DNA from: Phycisphaerales bacterium
GTDB lineage: Bacteria; Planctomycetota; Phycisphaerae; UBA1845
DNA: 64,000 bases
Assembly: GCA_020852275.1 (NCBI GenBank)
Contig: JADZBE010000007.1
Location: forward strand, 1 to 64,000
Reading direction: 5' to 3'
Shown: one piece after another, positions 32,492-40,779 of the stretch
How positions within the stretch are numbered: the first letter of the stretch is position 1
Layout of the letters: each line of letters opens with the position of its first letter
The notes under the pieces: model-generated
Seen by the model: the letters and a program-made list of their open reading frames with translations, nothing else
What the model was told of the DNA's origin: nothing
Databases searched by the model: none
Made by a program: the position numbers and the translations under genes

Positions 32492-33406
32492 ATGCGGTTG
32501 CGGAGCGGGGACATGGCGGGGGACGCCGGGGCGGCTGGGAGGTTCAGCGCTTGCGCTGACGCGCGTTCGCGCGGGCTGAAGCCCGCGGCTCGGTGTGAAC
32601 GTCCGGGTTCGCGCGGGCTGAAGCCCACGGCTCGGTGTGAACGTCCGGATTCGCGCGGGCTGAAGTCCGCGGATCGCGGCTACGTGCTGCTGGAGACTTT
32701 GATTGCCACGACGCTGCTGGTGCTGGGGCTGGCCGTGATCGGGACGCAGGTGCAGCGCGCGTACTTCGAAACGCTGGAGATGGAGCGCCGGACGCGGGCG
32801 CTGATGCTGGCGGAGTCGAAGCTGGCGGAGCTGGACACCGGGCTGATCGTGTTCGACTCGCTCGACGAGGTGATGGAGGAGCCGTTCGGACCGCTGTTTC
32901 CCGACTGGGGCTATCGCATCACCGTGCAGCCGACGCTGACGGAAGGGCTGAACTTCCTCAAGCTCGAAATCCTGTACTTTATGCGGAATTATGACCGGGA
33001 CGATTTCGATTTCGAGCAGGCCAAGGTGATCCACGAGCTCTACACGTTTCGCATGACGCCGCGGCGGATCGACCTGATGCTCGACTACGGCATGGACGAG
33101 GAGTCGGTCAGCAAGCTCAACGAGCTGCTCTCCGGCGTGGGCATGGAGATTCCGGAAGACGGCTTCCCGCTGCAGGACTTCCTGCGCAGCGCGGATATCG
33201 CGGACATCATGGCGTTGCTTTCGGACGAGAAACTGCTGCAGGCGATGGGCGGATTCACGAAGGAGGACATCCTCGGCGCGCTACCGCGCGAAGTGAGGCA
33301 GGCGCTGAAGGGGCTCGAGGGCGGAGGCGACGGCACGGGCGACGGCACGGGCGACGGGACGGGCGACGGGACGGGCGACGGGGGGGACGAGGAAGCGGAT
33401 GAGTAG
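32492..33406 (+). CDS. gspI: Type II secretion minor pseudopilin GspI-like with repeat-derived leader
   Basis: AGAGGCAGG precedes the ATG at 32492. The prepilin motif is DRG followed by YVLLETLIATTLLVLGLAVI with +5 Glu, typical of GspI. The leader, however, is about 63 residues rather than the usual few, and most of it is three copies of SRGLKPAARCERP-like sequence encoded by the dispersed palindrome. The C-terminal part is 240 residues, larger than proteobacterial GspI, and ends in a (GDGT)n acidic repeat. If the peptidase still cleaves, the extra leader would be removed. The gene order G-H-I-J-K supports the name. Confidence 0.82.
   Translation: MRLRSGDMAGDAGAAGRFSACADARSRGLKPAARCERPGSRGLKPTARCERPDSRGLKSADRGYVLLETLIATTLLVLGLAVIGTQVQRAYFETLEMERRTRALMLAESKLAELDTGLIVFDSLDEVMEEPFGPLFPDWGYRITVQPTLTEGLNFLKLEILYFMRNYDRDDFDFEQAKVIHELYTFRMTPRRIDLMLDYGMDEESVSKLNELLSGVGMEIPEDGFPLQDFLRSADIADIMALLSDEKLLQAMGGFTKEDILGALPREVRQALKGLEGGGDGTGDGTGDGTGDGTGDGGDEEADE
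32563..32675. repeat. Three in-frame copies of GCGCGGGCTGAAGCCCGCGGCTCGG in the gspI leader
   Basis: Copies at about 32563-32605, 32606-32644 and 32645-32675 share TTCGCGCGGGCTGAAGCCCG and, for the first two, GCTCGGTGTGAACGTCCG. They are the same palindrome as at 6720, 11777, 21127 and 22337. They encode the SRGLK repeats of the GspI leader. Confidence 0.85.
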
Positions 33407-33478
33407 GGAATTGCGAATTGCGAATGGCGAAGAGCGAATGCCGAATGCTGAATGCTGAATGCCGAATGCTGAAAGCTG
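33407..33478. repeat. GAATGCC/GAATGCT heptamer array at the gspI-gspJ junction
   Basis: About nine units of 7 bp (GAATGCCGAATGCTGAATGC and variants) span the 72 bp after the gspI stop. In the gspJ frame the units are phased so that no TGA occurs. The same units make up part of the dnaE insertion at 13018-13178. Confidence 0.85.
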
Positions 33479-33486
33479 GACACAAC

Positions 33487-34470
33487 ATGCAGAATAAAGC
33501 ATGCCGGAAGCCGTCGCTGCGGGCCGGGGCGGGCGGGATGCGCCGCCGGCGGTCGGGCATCACGCTGCTGGAGGTCATTCTGGCCGTCGGGCTGGCGGTG
33601 ATTCTGATCGGGATGGTGTTCGGCTTTTATCACTCGACGCTGAAGGACCGGGCGGAATCTCTGAAGCGGACGCAGCGGCTTCAGCTAGCGCGGGCGATCG
33701 TGGCGCAGATGGAAGAGGAGATCCGGCAGTCCAGTTCGTTCACGCCGTACTACGGCACGGGCATCGTGGGCGGGCGCGACTGGATCCAGCTTTACACGAC
33801 GCGCCTGCCGCGCAAGGTGCTCAGCGAGGACCGTTCTCGTTTCGACAAGCCCATCCCCGGTGAATTCGACCTGATGGAAGTGCGCTACTACCTCGCCAAG
33901 CACGAGGACATCAAGGACGCGGACGGGTTCCCGTTGCCGCTGGGCCTGGTGCGCAAGGAGACGCGAACGCTGGGCAAGGGCAAGGTCGTCGGCTCGGTCC
34001 ACGGGCGCAATCGCCCCGGTGACGCGGACGGAGACGGCATCGAGGACGACGCCGTCTTCGAGGGCGATCCTTCGGAGGACGAGCAGGACATCAACCTCAC
34101 CGACGAGGAGAAGCAGAACCTCGACGACACGCCGATCAAGGAAGAGCTGTACGCGCCGGAGATCAAGTTCATCCGCTTCCACTACTTCGACGGCAACACC
34201 TGGTGGCCTGACTGGCGGTTGGAGGGCGCGAACTCGCTGCCGCAGGTGGTGCGCATCACGATCGGCTTCGATCCGCAGCCGTCGTTCGAGGACAACATGG
34301 AAGACGAAGTGGACCTGTTCCTGGAAGACCCGGAAGAGCAGGATCCGCTGGCGCCGGACCAGTACACGATGTTCGTCCGCATCCTGCAATCGGACACGTT
34401 CTTCGGCTCGCGACTGACGCGGACGGCGCAGTCGATGATCGACGCGCAGGAGGAGGCGGAGGGGTTCTGA
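33487..34470 (+). CDS. gspJ: Type II secretion minor pseudopilin GspJ-like
   Basis: The prepilin motif is MRRRRSG followed by ITLLEVILAVGLAVILIGMV with +5 Glu. I give the ATG at 33487. An ATG at 33538 would make a textbook 7-residue leader, and the frame also runs up through the heptamer array to 33424. The roughly 300-residue C-terminal domain is rich in Asp/Glu and contains EVRYYL and RFHYFDGNTWWPDW, in line with GspJ. The stop overlaps the gspK start (TGATG at 34468-34472), with GGAGGGG upstream serving gspK. Confidence 0.83.
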   Translation: MQNKACRKPSLRAGAGGMRRRRSGITLLEVILAVGLAVILIGMVFGFYHSTLKDRAESLKRTQRLQLARAIVAQMEEEIRQSSSFTPYYGTGIVGGRDWIQLYTTRLPRKVLSEDRSRFDKPIPGEFDLMEVRYYLAKHEDIKDADGFPLPLGLVRKETRTLGKGKVVGSVHGRNRPGDADGDGIEDDAVFEGDPSEDEQDINLTDEEKQNLDDTPIKEELYAPEIKFIRFHYFDGNTWWPDWRLEGANSLPQVVRITIGFDPQPSFEDNMEDEVDLFLEDPEEQDPLAPDQYTMFVRILQSDTFFGSRLTRTAQSMIDAQEEAEGF

Positions 34471-36746
34471 TGAGAAGACCGCCGGACACGACGGGACGCG
34501 GGGCGAGTGCTCGGGGGGGCGGGTACTCGGGTGCTCGGGTAATCGGGTACTCGGGTGCTCGGGTAATCGGGTGCTCGGGTAGTCGGGTAGTCGGGTACTC
34601 GGGTGCTCGGGTAGTCGGGTACTTGGGCAGCGGTCCGTCCGCGCGCGCTGAATCACTGAACCCTGAACCCCGAACCCTGAACCCTTCACCCCGAACCCTG
34701 AACCCTGAATTCCGAACCCTGAACCCTGAACCCCGAACCCTGAACCCTGAACCCCGAACCCTGAACCCTCGCCGCCGTCGCGCGCTGGTGCTGCCGATGG
34801 TGCTGCTGGTGCTGGTGATCGTCGCGGTGATGGCTTCGAGCTTTGCGTTTCACACCAGCGCGCGGCTCGCCGCGACGCGCGCGGTCTCGGCGCGGCTGCA
34901 GACGCGGCTGGCGGCGGAGGCGGGGCTGGAGAAGGTCAAGCTGCTGCTGGCCAACCAGCGCATCAACATGGATGTGTGGTACCACAATCCCGAAGAGCTT
35001 CACCGCATCATCGTGTGGAAGCCGGGCGGCGACGAGACGGTGTGGGGATCGCGCGATGAATTCGACGACGAGTCGATGGTCTATCGCTTCAGCATTGTTG
35101 CCGACGATTTCAGCGACGACGAGGAGTTCATCCGGCTGGGCATCACGGACGAGTCGAGCAAGCTGAACATCAACACGGCCACCCGCGAGCAGTTTCGTGT
35201 GGTGCTGACGGCGGCGGTTGCGGAGCGGGAGGAGGAGCTTGACTACACGATCGAGGAGATCATCGACGCGATCCTCGACTGGCGGGATGCGGACAAGAAT
35301 CCGCAGGTGGAGGAAGGCGACACGGAGGGCGCGTACTACGAGCTGTTGGTGAAGCCCTACGCCGTCAAGAACGCCGACTTCGAGACGATCGAAGAACTGC
35401 TGCTGGTGAAGGGAATGGACGGCCGGATCTTTTACGGCGAGGACCAGGACCGCAACGGTCTGCTCAGCGCGAACGAGGACGACGGCGACGACACGTTTCC
35501 CAACGACAACGGCGACGGTTTTCTCAACCGCGGGCTGCAGCCGTACATCACGGTGCATTCGCTCGATCGCAACATCAGCAACGACAACCGCCAGCGGATC
35601 AACCTTTATGGCGACCCTGCCCTGCTGCGCAAACAGCTCATGGAAGATTTCGAGGAGGATCGCGAGAAGGTCGAATTCATTGCGAACGCGGTGAAGAAGG
35701 ATGGCGGCCCCGGCGGCGGACCGGGTGGTGGGCCGGGCCGAGGACCCGGTCGCGGCGGAAAGCCCGGCGCGCCAGGTTCGCCTCCGGGCGGTCCCACGAG
35801 GCCCGGCGCGCCGGGTCAGCCGGGAGGCGCGGGTCAGCCGGGCGCGCCGGGGACCAGCCCGCCGACGCGGGGCGGGACGGGACGAACTGGCGGTGTTGGC
35901 GATGCCGGCGGCAAACCTCCGACCGATGATTTCGACGATGAGAGTGATGACGAATCCGCCGCGCGCAGCGCAAAGGAAGATGCCGGGGTGAGGCTCGCGA
36001 AGTTCTCGCCCGCGGCGGGTCGCGGCGGACCCTGGCAGCCTCCGCCGGATGACGCCGGCGATGACGAAGGCGATGAGGGCGACGAAGGCGACGGCGGCGC
36101 GAGCAAGCCCCCGAAGGGAGGCGCGGGCGGCGACACCGGCGGGGCCGATGCCGGTGACGAAGGCGATGAAGCCGACGAAGGGGATGACGGGGATGGCGGC
36201 GCCAAGCCGCCCACGGGCGGTGAGCAGCCGGACGACCGGCCGATCAAAACGCCGGCGGAGTTCGTGGGCAAGCAGGACGGCTCGGGTCCGAAGACTCCGT
36301 TCACGATCGAGGATCTCCCGAAGCTGATGGACCGCGTTTCCGCGGAAAAGGAGCCGGAGCAGAAGGGGCTGATCAACATCAACACCGCTCCGCCGCTGGT
36401 GCTGCGCTGCCTGAAAGGTTTGTCGGAGGAGGATGTCGCGGCTATCGTGGCGCGGCGTGGGGAACTGGACGGGCTGACGAAGGCGGACACGTCGTGGCTG
36501 GTGACGCAGGGCGTGCTCAGCGTGGACCAGTTCATCGAGCTGGCGCCCCAGATCTGCGCGCGAGGCACGCAGTTTTCGGTGGAGTCGCTGGGGTACGCGG
36601 ATCACCTGGGGATGATGACGCGGATTCAGGTCATTTACGACATGCGCGGGCCGCTGGCGCAGACGCTGTACTACCGCGACATCACCAAGGTCGGCGGCAG
36701 CTATCCGATTCGCGAGGACGATCAGGAGAACATCCGTGTACCGTGA
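34470..36746 (+). CDS. gspK: Type II secretion pseudopilus tip protein GspK-like, with repeat-derived leader and disordered inserts
   Basis: The start at 34470 is well supported by GGAGGGG and by overlap with the gspJ stop. The first 100 residues are encoded by two arrays: 8-mers (YSGARVIG-like) and GAACCCT heptamers (LNPEPRT repeats). The hydrophobic helix (LPMVLLVLVIVAVMASSFAF) begins near residue 108, lacking a clear +5 Glu as is usual for GspK. Residues about 150-400 contain LNINTATREQF, and 630-690 contain LININTAPPLVLRCL, the paired helix-hairpin-helix-like GspK signature. Between them lie a collagen-like Gly/Pro-rich stretch (about 412-480) and an Asp/Glu/Gly-rich stretch (about 530-590). 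At 758 residues it is more than twice the usual length. Confidence 0.87.
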   Translation: MRRPPDTTGRGASARGGGYSGARVIGYSGARVIGCSGSRVVGYSGARVVGYLGSGPSARAESLNPEPRTLNPSPRTLNPEFRTLNPEPRTLNPEPRTLNPRRRRALVLPMVLLVLVIVAVMASSFAFHTSARLAATRAVSARLQTRLAAEAGLEKVKLLLANQRINMDVWYHNPEELHRIIVWKPGGDETVWGSRDEFDDESMVYRFSIVADDFSDDEEFIRLGITDESSKLNINTATREQFRVVLTAAVAEREEELDYTIEEIIDAILDWRDADKNPQVEEGDTEGAYYELLVKPYAVKNADFETIEELLLVKGMDGRIFYGEDQDRNGLLSANEDDGDDTFPNDNGDGFLNRGLQPYITVHSLDRNISNDNRQRINLYGDPALLRKQLMEDFEEDREKVEFIANAVKKDGGPGGGPGGGPGRGPGRGGKPGAPGSPPGGPTRPGAPGQPGGAGQPGAPGTSPPTRGGTGRTGGVGDAGGKPPTDDFDDESDDESAARSAKEDAGVRLAKFSPAAGRGGPWQPPPDDAGDDEGDEGDEGDGGASKPPKGGAGGDTGGADAGDEGDEADEGDDGDGGAKPPTGGEQPDDRPIKTPAEFVGKQDGSGPKTPFTIEDLPKLMDRVSAEKEPEQKGLININTAPPLVLRCLKGLSEEDVAAIVARRGELDGLTKADTSWLVTQGVLSVDQFIELAPQICARGTQFSVESLGYADHLGMMTRIQVIYDMRGPLAQTLYYRDITKVGGSYPIREDDQENIRVP
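34507..34770. repeat. Two tandem arrays encoding the GspK leader
   Basis: 34507-34627 is an 8-bp array (TACTCGGG, TGCTCGGG, TAATCGGG), about thirteen units. 34650-34770 is a 7-bp array (CTGAACC, CTGAACC, CCGAACC), about seventeen units organised in 21-bp super-units. In the gspK frame every third heptamer carries C where a T would make TGA. Both arrays are fully inside the coding sequence. Confidence 0.9.
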
Positions 36747-38889
36747 CGCCCGCGCCAAAGCGAAGAAGCGCCGCATCGTCTGCCTGGAGTGGGACGGGCG
36801 CAGCCTGCGCGTCGTGGAGGCGACGGTCAGCAGGAAGGGCGCGTCGCTCGAGAAGGTCGTATCGCTGCTGATTCCGGCCGAGGTGGACCTCGCCGATGCG
36901 TCGGCGATGGGGCAGTGGATCCGCCGCGCGCTGGAGGAGCAGGGCATCTCGGCGAAGCTCGCGGTGGTGGACGTGCCGCGCAACCAGGCGATTCTCACGA
37001 CGCTGAATCTGCCGACCGTGGTGGAGCGCGAGTTGCCCGGCATGGTGGAGTTTCAGATCGCCAAGGAGCTGCCGTTCCCGGTGTCCGAGGCGGTGGTGGA
37101 CTTCGCGGTTCCGAACAATGTCACGGAGAAAACCGCGCCGGTGCTGGTGGCGGCGGTGCGCAATGAAGTCGTCGAGCACCTCAAGTCAGTGGTGACGCAC
37201 GCGGGGCTGAAGGTGGAGCGCGTGGGGCTTCGCCCGTTCGCCAGCAAGACGGCCGTGTGCCGGCTGCTGGGCGAGACGATGCCGGAGCGCGTGCTGTTCG
37301 TGGACGTGGGTCCGACGCTGACGGAGATCGACGTCATCACGGCGGACAGCGTGCCGTTCTCGCGCGCGGCGGACGTGCTGGTTCCCGGGGACGCGGGCGA
37401 GCCGCGGACGATCAAGCTGGGTCCGACGGGAGAGCCGCCGGAGACGACGGGCGACGCGCTGACGCTGCCGCTGTTCTCGGTCGAGGCCGTGGTGGAGTCG
37501 CTCGTGCTGGAGGTGACGCGCTCGGTGGAGGCGTACCGCGCCCGCGAGCGCGGTCAGCGCATCAGCCACGCGATCATTGCCGGCAGCATGGGCATCGAGG
37601 AGGCGCTGCAGGAAGCGCTGCAGCACCGCTTCGACTTTACCGTCGAGGTGTACAACCCCGCGTCCACGTTCGGCTGGTCCGCGGAAGAGGGAGCGTCGGC
37701 CTGCGGGTTCGCTTCCGTGTTCGGGCTGGTGCTTTCGCACGACGCGGATCCCAGCCGGCACTTCGATTTTCTGCACCCCAAGAAGACGGTGACGCAGACG
37801 GAAGTGCGGCTTCGCAAGGCGCCGCGGCTGATCGGCTGGGCGGCGGCGATCATCGTGACGCTGATGATGGGGTACTGGACGACGATCCGCGACGACCTGG
37901 AGACCAAGGCGAAACTGCAGAAGCAGATCGACGAAATGCTGGCGGACCGCGACGAGAAGGAGCAGTTCATCAAGCTCGTCAAACAGGTGAAGGACTTCGA
38001 CGATCAGCAGGTGCGCTGGCTGGACGAGTTCGGCGCGCTGGTGATGCAGTTTCCCGGCAACCAGGAATTCGTGCTCAACGAAGTTCGGATGGAAGGGGCG
38101 GATCGGAAGATTCTGGCGGATGCGCGTTTCCCGGAGAAAGGCGAGCTGGGCTGGGAGCTGCCGCACGAGCTGAAGCACAAGCTGGAGTCGTTGATTCGCC
38201 CCGGGGCGACAAGGCCGCACTACGAGGTGGACCTTCAGCTCCGCGGCGAGAATCCTGGCAACTCCAAGTATGGCTTGAAGCAGGCCATCAGCTTTTACCT
38301 GCGCGACGACGGGTACACGCCGGAGACTGCGAAAGCGGAGGGATCGAGCAAGCCCGGCGGCGACACATCTGCCCCGCCGTCGTCCGGCAAGCCCGCCCAT
38401 GATCGCCGCGCGAAACCGCCTGAGGGGGCGGCTCAGCCTCCTGCTGAGCCAAAGTCTGAGCCGCCGACCGGCGAACCGGGCCCGGGCGAACCACCGACTG
38501 ACAAGAAAACAGACCCCACTCCCAACGGCGCCGGCAAGGAGTCGGGTGGGGGGGCCGAGAAGCCCGTCCCTGCGCCGAAGACGCCGCCGCGGACCGTGCC
38601 GCTGACTCGAACTCCGGCCACGGGAGGCGCGTCGAAGTCGGGTCAGCCGGCGCAGGGGGTGAAGACGGATGCGCGCGGGCGACCGATTCCGGCCGCCGGC
38701 GTAGGCACGGCCGGCGCGTCAACGACAGGGGCCAGCAGTGCGGGCGCTGGCAAGCCTGAGGCGGATCCCGCCAAATCCGAGGCAGGCGCGGATTCGGCGC
38801 AGCCCGATGCGGATGGGGATCAGGCTGCGCCCGCGGCGAACCCATCCAGCGGTGAGAAGAAAGAGGATTCGGACAAGCCGAAGGCATAG
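36736..38889 (+). CDS. gspL: GspL-like protein (PilM-type domain fused to PilN-like membrane segment)
   Basis: The GTG at 36736 follows CAGGAG and overlaps the gspK end. Residues 1-350 are a PilM/GspL actin-like cytoplasmic domain (RIVCLEWDGRSLRVVEA, ELPGMVEFQIAKELPFPV, VLFVDVGPTLTEID). A transmembrane helix lies near 365-384 (LIGWAAAIIVTLMMGYW), then a PilN-like periplasmic helical part to about 535. The last 180 residues are Pro/Ser/Gly/Ala-rich and low in complexity. GspL links the ATPase GspE to the platform. At 717 residues it is long because of the tail. Whether PilM/PilN or GspL is the better name is a matter of convention. Confidence 0.85.
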   Translation: MYRDARAKAKKRRIVCLEWDGRSLRVVEATVSRKGASLEKVVSLLIPAEVDLADASAMGQWIRRALEEQGISAKLAVVDVPRNQAILTTLNLPTVVERELPGMVEFQIAKELPFPVSEAVVDFAVPNNVTEKTAPVLVAAVRNEVVEHLKSVVTHAGLKVERVGLRPFASKTAVCRLLGETMPERVLFVDVGPTLTEIDVITADSVPFSRAADVLVPGDAGEPRTIKLGPTGEPPETTGDALTLPLFSVEAVVESLVLEVTRSVEAYRARERGQRISHAIIAGSMGIEEALQEALQHRFDFTVEVYNPASTFGWSAEEGASACGFASVFGLVLSHDADPSRHFDFLHPKKTVTQTEVRLRKAPRLIGWAAAIIVTLMMGYWTTIRDDLETKAKLQKQIDEMLADRDEKEQFIKLVKQVKDFDDQQVRWLDEFGALVMQFPGNQEFVLNEVRMEGADRKILADARFPEKGELGWELPHELKHKLESLIRPGATRPHYEVDLQLRGENPGNSKYGLKQAISFYLRDDGYTPETAKAEGSSKPGGDTSAPPSSGKPAHDRRAKPPEGAAQPPAEPKSEPPTGEPGPGEPPTDKKTDPTPNGAGKESGGGAEKPVPAPKTPPRTVPLTRTPATGGASKSGQPAQGVKTDARGRPIPAAGVGTAGASTTGASSAGAGKPEADPAKSEAGADSAQPDADGDQAAPAANPSSGEKKEDSDKPKA

Positions 38890-38945
38890 CCGAGACCCCC
38901 GCAGCGAGCCTCCGAGGGCGGGGCGCAGCGCGACGTGAAGAGACG

Positions 38946-40406
38946 ATGATGGACAAGCGAACGAGAATCCTGGCGATTGCTTTCTCCGCGCTGATCGGGC
39001 TGTGGTTCGGCTCGAAGACGGTCTACTCGTGGTGGATCAAGCCGCTGTTCACCATTCAAGAGGACATCGAGGCGCTGCGCACCAAGCGGGACGAGGCCAA
39101 CGAGTTCGACCTGGGTTACCGCAAAGCCCAGTGGGAGTACGAAAAGCTGGTGAGCCGGGTCGGCGCGATGCAGGTGGGCGCGCTGAAGGGCGACCTGCAC
39201 CGGCGGCTGGAGGAGCTGGCCCACAAGCACCATCTCAATGATCTGAAGGTCGCGCCGAAACTGCAGCAGAAGTTCGGGAAGACGGAGTGCACCCTGCTGG
39301 GCTTCACGATTTCCGGTCAGCAGAAGCTTGCGGACGTGCTCGGTTTCCTCAAGGACGTTTACGAGCTGCCGCACCTTATGCGGGTGCTCGATCCGCGCCT
39401 GCAGCCCGTCATCCCCCCGCGCGACAAGAAGCCTGAAGATCTGGTGAAGATATCCCTCGAGGTTCAGGCGCTGCTGCTGCCGCCGCGCCCCAGGCCCAAG
39501 CTCGATTACACGGTGAACAAGAAGGACCTCGTTGATCAGCCAAGCGCCTTCGCGCGGCACGGCGGGGTGGATGTAATGGCGCTGGCGGAGCGCAAGCCGT
39601 TCCTGGAGTACGAAGCGCCGAAGCCGGCCAGGCCGACCGAGCAGAAGCAACCGGAGACCAGCCCGGGGATCAAACCCCCGCCGGCGCTGACCTGCAAGCC
39701 TTGGAAAGGCAGTTGGAAGATCGTTGCGATTTCGATGATGCACGAGCCGCTTCTGCAGCGCGTGCTGGCGCAGGACGGCACGAAGACGTCGAGCCAGAAG
39801 TACATCGCGCCCGGCGAGGAGTTCGACGGGGGAATGCTGGACACCGTGTCGACGCTGGCGGCGCTGGTGCGCTATCACGACGGCAACTACGTCTATCCGC
39901 TCGGCGGCGAGTTCAAGGATCGCATCAAGGCGGAGCAGGCCGATCGCTACCCGATGCTCAAGGAGCGCGCCGCGACGCTGCCGCCTCTGTCCCAGGACGA
40001 GATTAAGGCGCTGCCGGGCAAGGCGGGGAAGACGGTCACGGCCTCGACGGCTTCGACCTCGTCCTCCAAATCAGGCTCGGACAAGAAAGGCGCTCCTTCG
40101 CTGCATCGCACGCCGTCGACCGGATCGAACGGTTCATCCAGCCGAACGACGACCACGCCGGGGCGGCTCAGCTCACCCGCCCGCACTGAGCCGGGCAGCG
40201 GGACCAAGGGGATTCCCGCGACGTCCAGACCCACGGGCAGCGCCGGTTCGCCGCCGCCTGGCCGCGGCGATCCGGACCCTGCGGCTGAGACGCCAGCCCC
40301 GCCGGATACAGGTGAGGAAGCGGAGGGGGCCGAATCCACCGGTGAGAACTTGCCGGCTGAGCCTGCTCCGGCGCCGTCGCCGCCGGGTCCGCCGGACAAC
40401 ATGTGA
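38946..40406 (+). CDS. gspM: PilO/GspM-like inner-membrane protein
   Basis: One N-terminal transmembrane helix (RILAIAFSALIGLWFG, near 7-22) is followed by a coiled-coil region and a small alpha/beta domain (about 85-185, CTLLGFTISGQQKLADVLGF), as in PilO/GspM. A second domain (about 235-340) is less clear. The last 120 residues are Ser/Thr/Pro/Gly-rich and probably disordered, like the tail of the preceding GspL. Position directly after gspL supports the assignment, which by sequence alone would be weak. Confidence 0.7.
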   Translation: MMDKRTRILAIAFSALIGLWFGSKTVYSWWIKPLFTIQEDIEALRTKRDEANEFDLGYRKAQWEYEKLVSRVGAMQVGALKGDLHRRLEELAHKHHLNDLKVAPKLQQKFGKTECTLLGFTISGQQKLADVLGFLKDVYELPHLMRVLDPRLQPVIPPRDKKPEDLVKISLEVQALLLPPRPRPKLDYTVNKKDLVDQPSAFARHGGVDVMALAERKPFLEYEAPKPARPTEQKQPETSPGIKPPPALTCKPWKGSWKIVAISMMHEPLLQRVLAQDGTKTSSQKYIAPGEEFDGGMLDTVSTLAALVRYHDGNYVYPLGGEFKDRIKAEQADRYPMLKERAATLPPLSQDEIKALPGKAGKTVTASTASTSSSKSGSDKKGAPSLHRTPSTGSNGSSSRTTTTPGRLSSPARTEPGSGTKGIPATSRPTGSAGSPPPGRGDPDPAAETPAPPDTGEEAEGAESTGENLPAEPAPAPSPPGPPDNM

Positions 40407-40490
40407 ATCCCCCGTTCGTTGAGCGGGTAGGAGGAAGGGAAAAGCGAACCGGGCGGGTTGAAGCCGCCCGGTCGGGAGTGTGAACCACAA

Positions 40491-40727
40491 GGTGCACAGG
40501 TTGGAAAACCTGTGCTACAGCCACCGGTTGGAAACCGGTGCCACAGGCGGCTTCGGATACTGGGGGTGCTGCCACAGGTTCGGAAACCTGTGCCACAGCT
40601 ACCGGTTGGAAACCGGTGCCACAGGCGGCTTCGGATACTGGGTGTGCTACCACAGGTTCGGGAACCTGTGCTGCCACAGGTTCGGAAACCTGTGCCAAAG
40701 CCACCGGTTGGAAACCGGTGCCACACA
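40491..40727. repeat. Seven stem-loop repeats of the GGTTGGAAACC type
   Basis: Alternating CACCGGTTGGAAACCGGTG and CACAGGTTCGGAAACCTGTG palindromes, seven in all, are separated by short spacers, with two copies of GGCGGCTTCGGATACTGGGG. Each can form a hairpin. The family also occurs at 17370-17416 in opposite orientation. They lie between gspM and the giant gene, and the open frame upstream of its start is due to them. Confidence 0.88.
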
Positions 40728-40779
40728 TGAAGTTCGCATGATTCGTCGCCCCGGAAGGCTGCTCGGAGATCGCAAGAAC

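Noticed and set aside
34650-34770. GAACCCT heptamers as telomere-like sequence
   Set aside because: The resemblance to CCCTAAA-type repeats is superficial. The array is short, lies inside gspK and is not at a replicon end.
34686-37043. 785-codon minus-strand frame across gspK and gspL
   Set aside because: Antisense shadow. The plus-strand genes have prepilin and PilM motifs.
40491-40727. Possible CRISPR or attenuator leader peptide
   Set aside because: Repeats alternate between two hairpin types with short non-unique spacers. The open frame across them lacks a plausible start and product.
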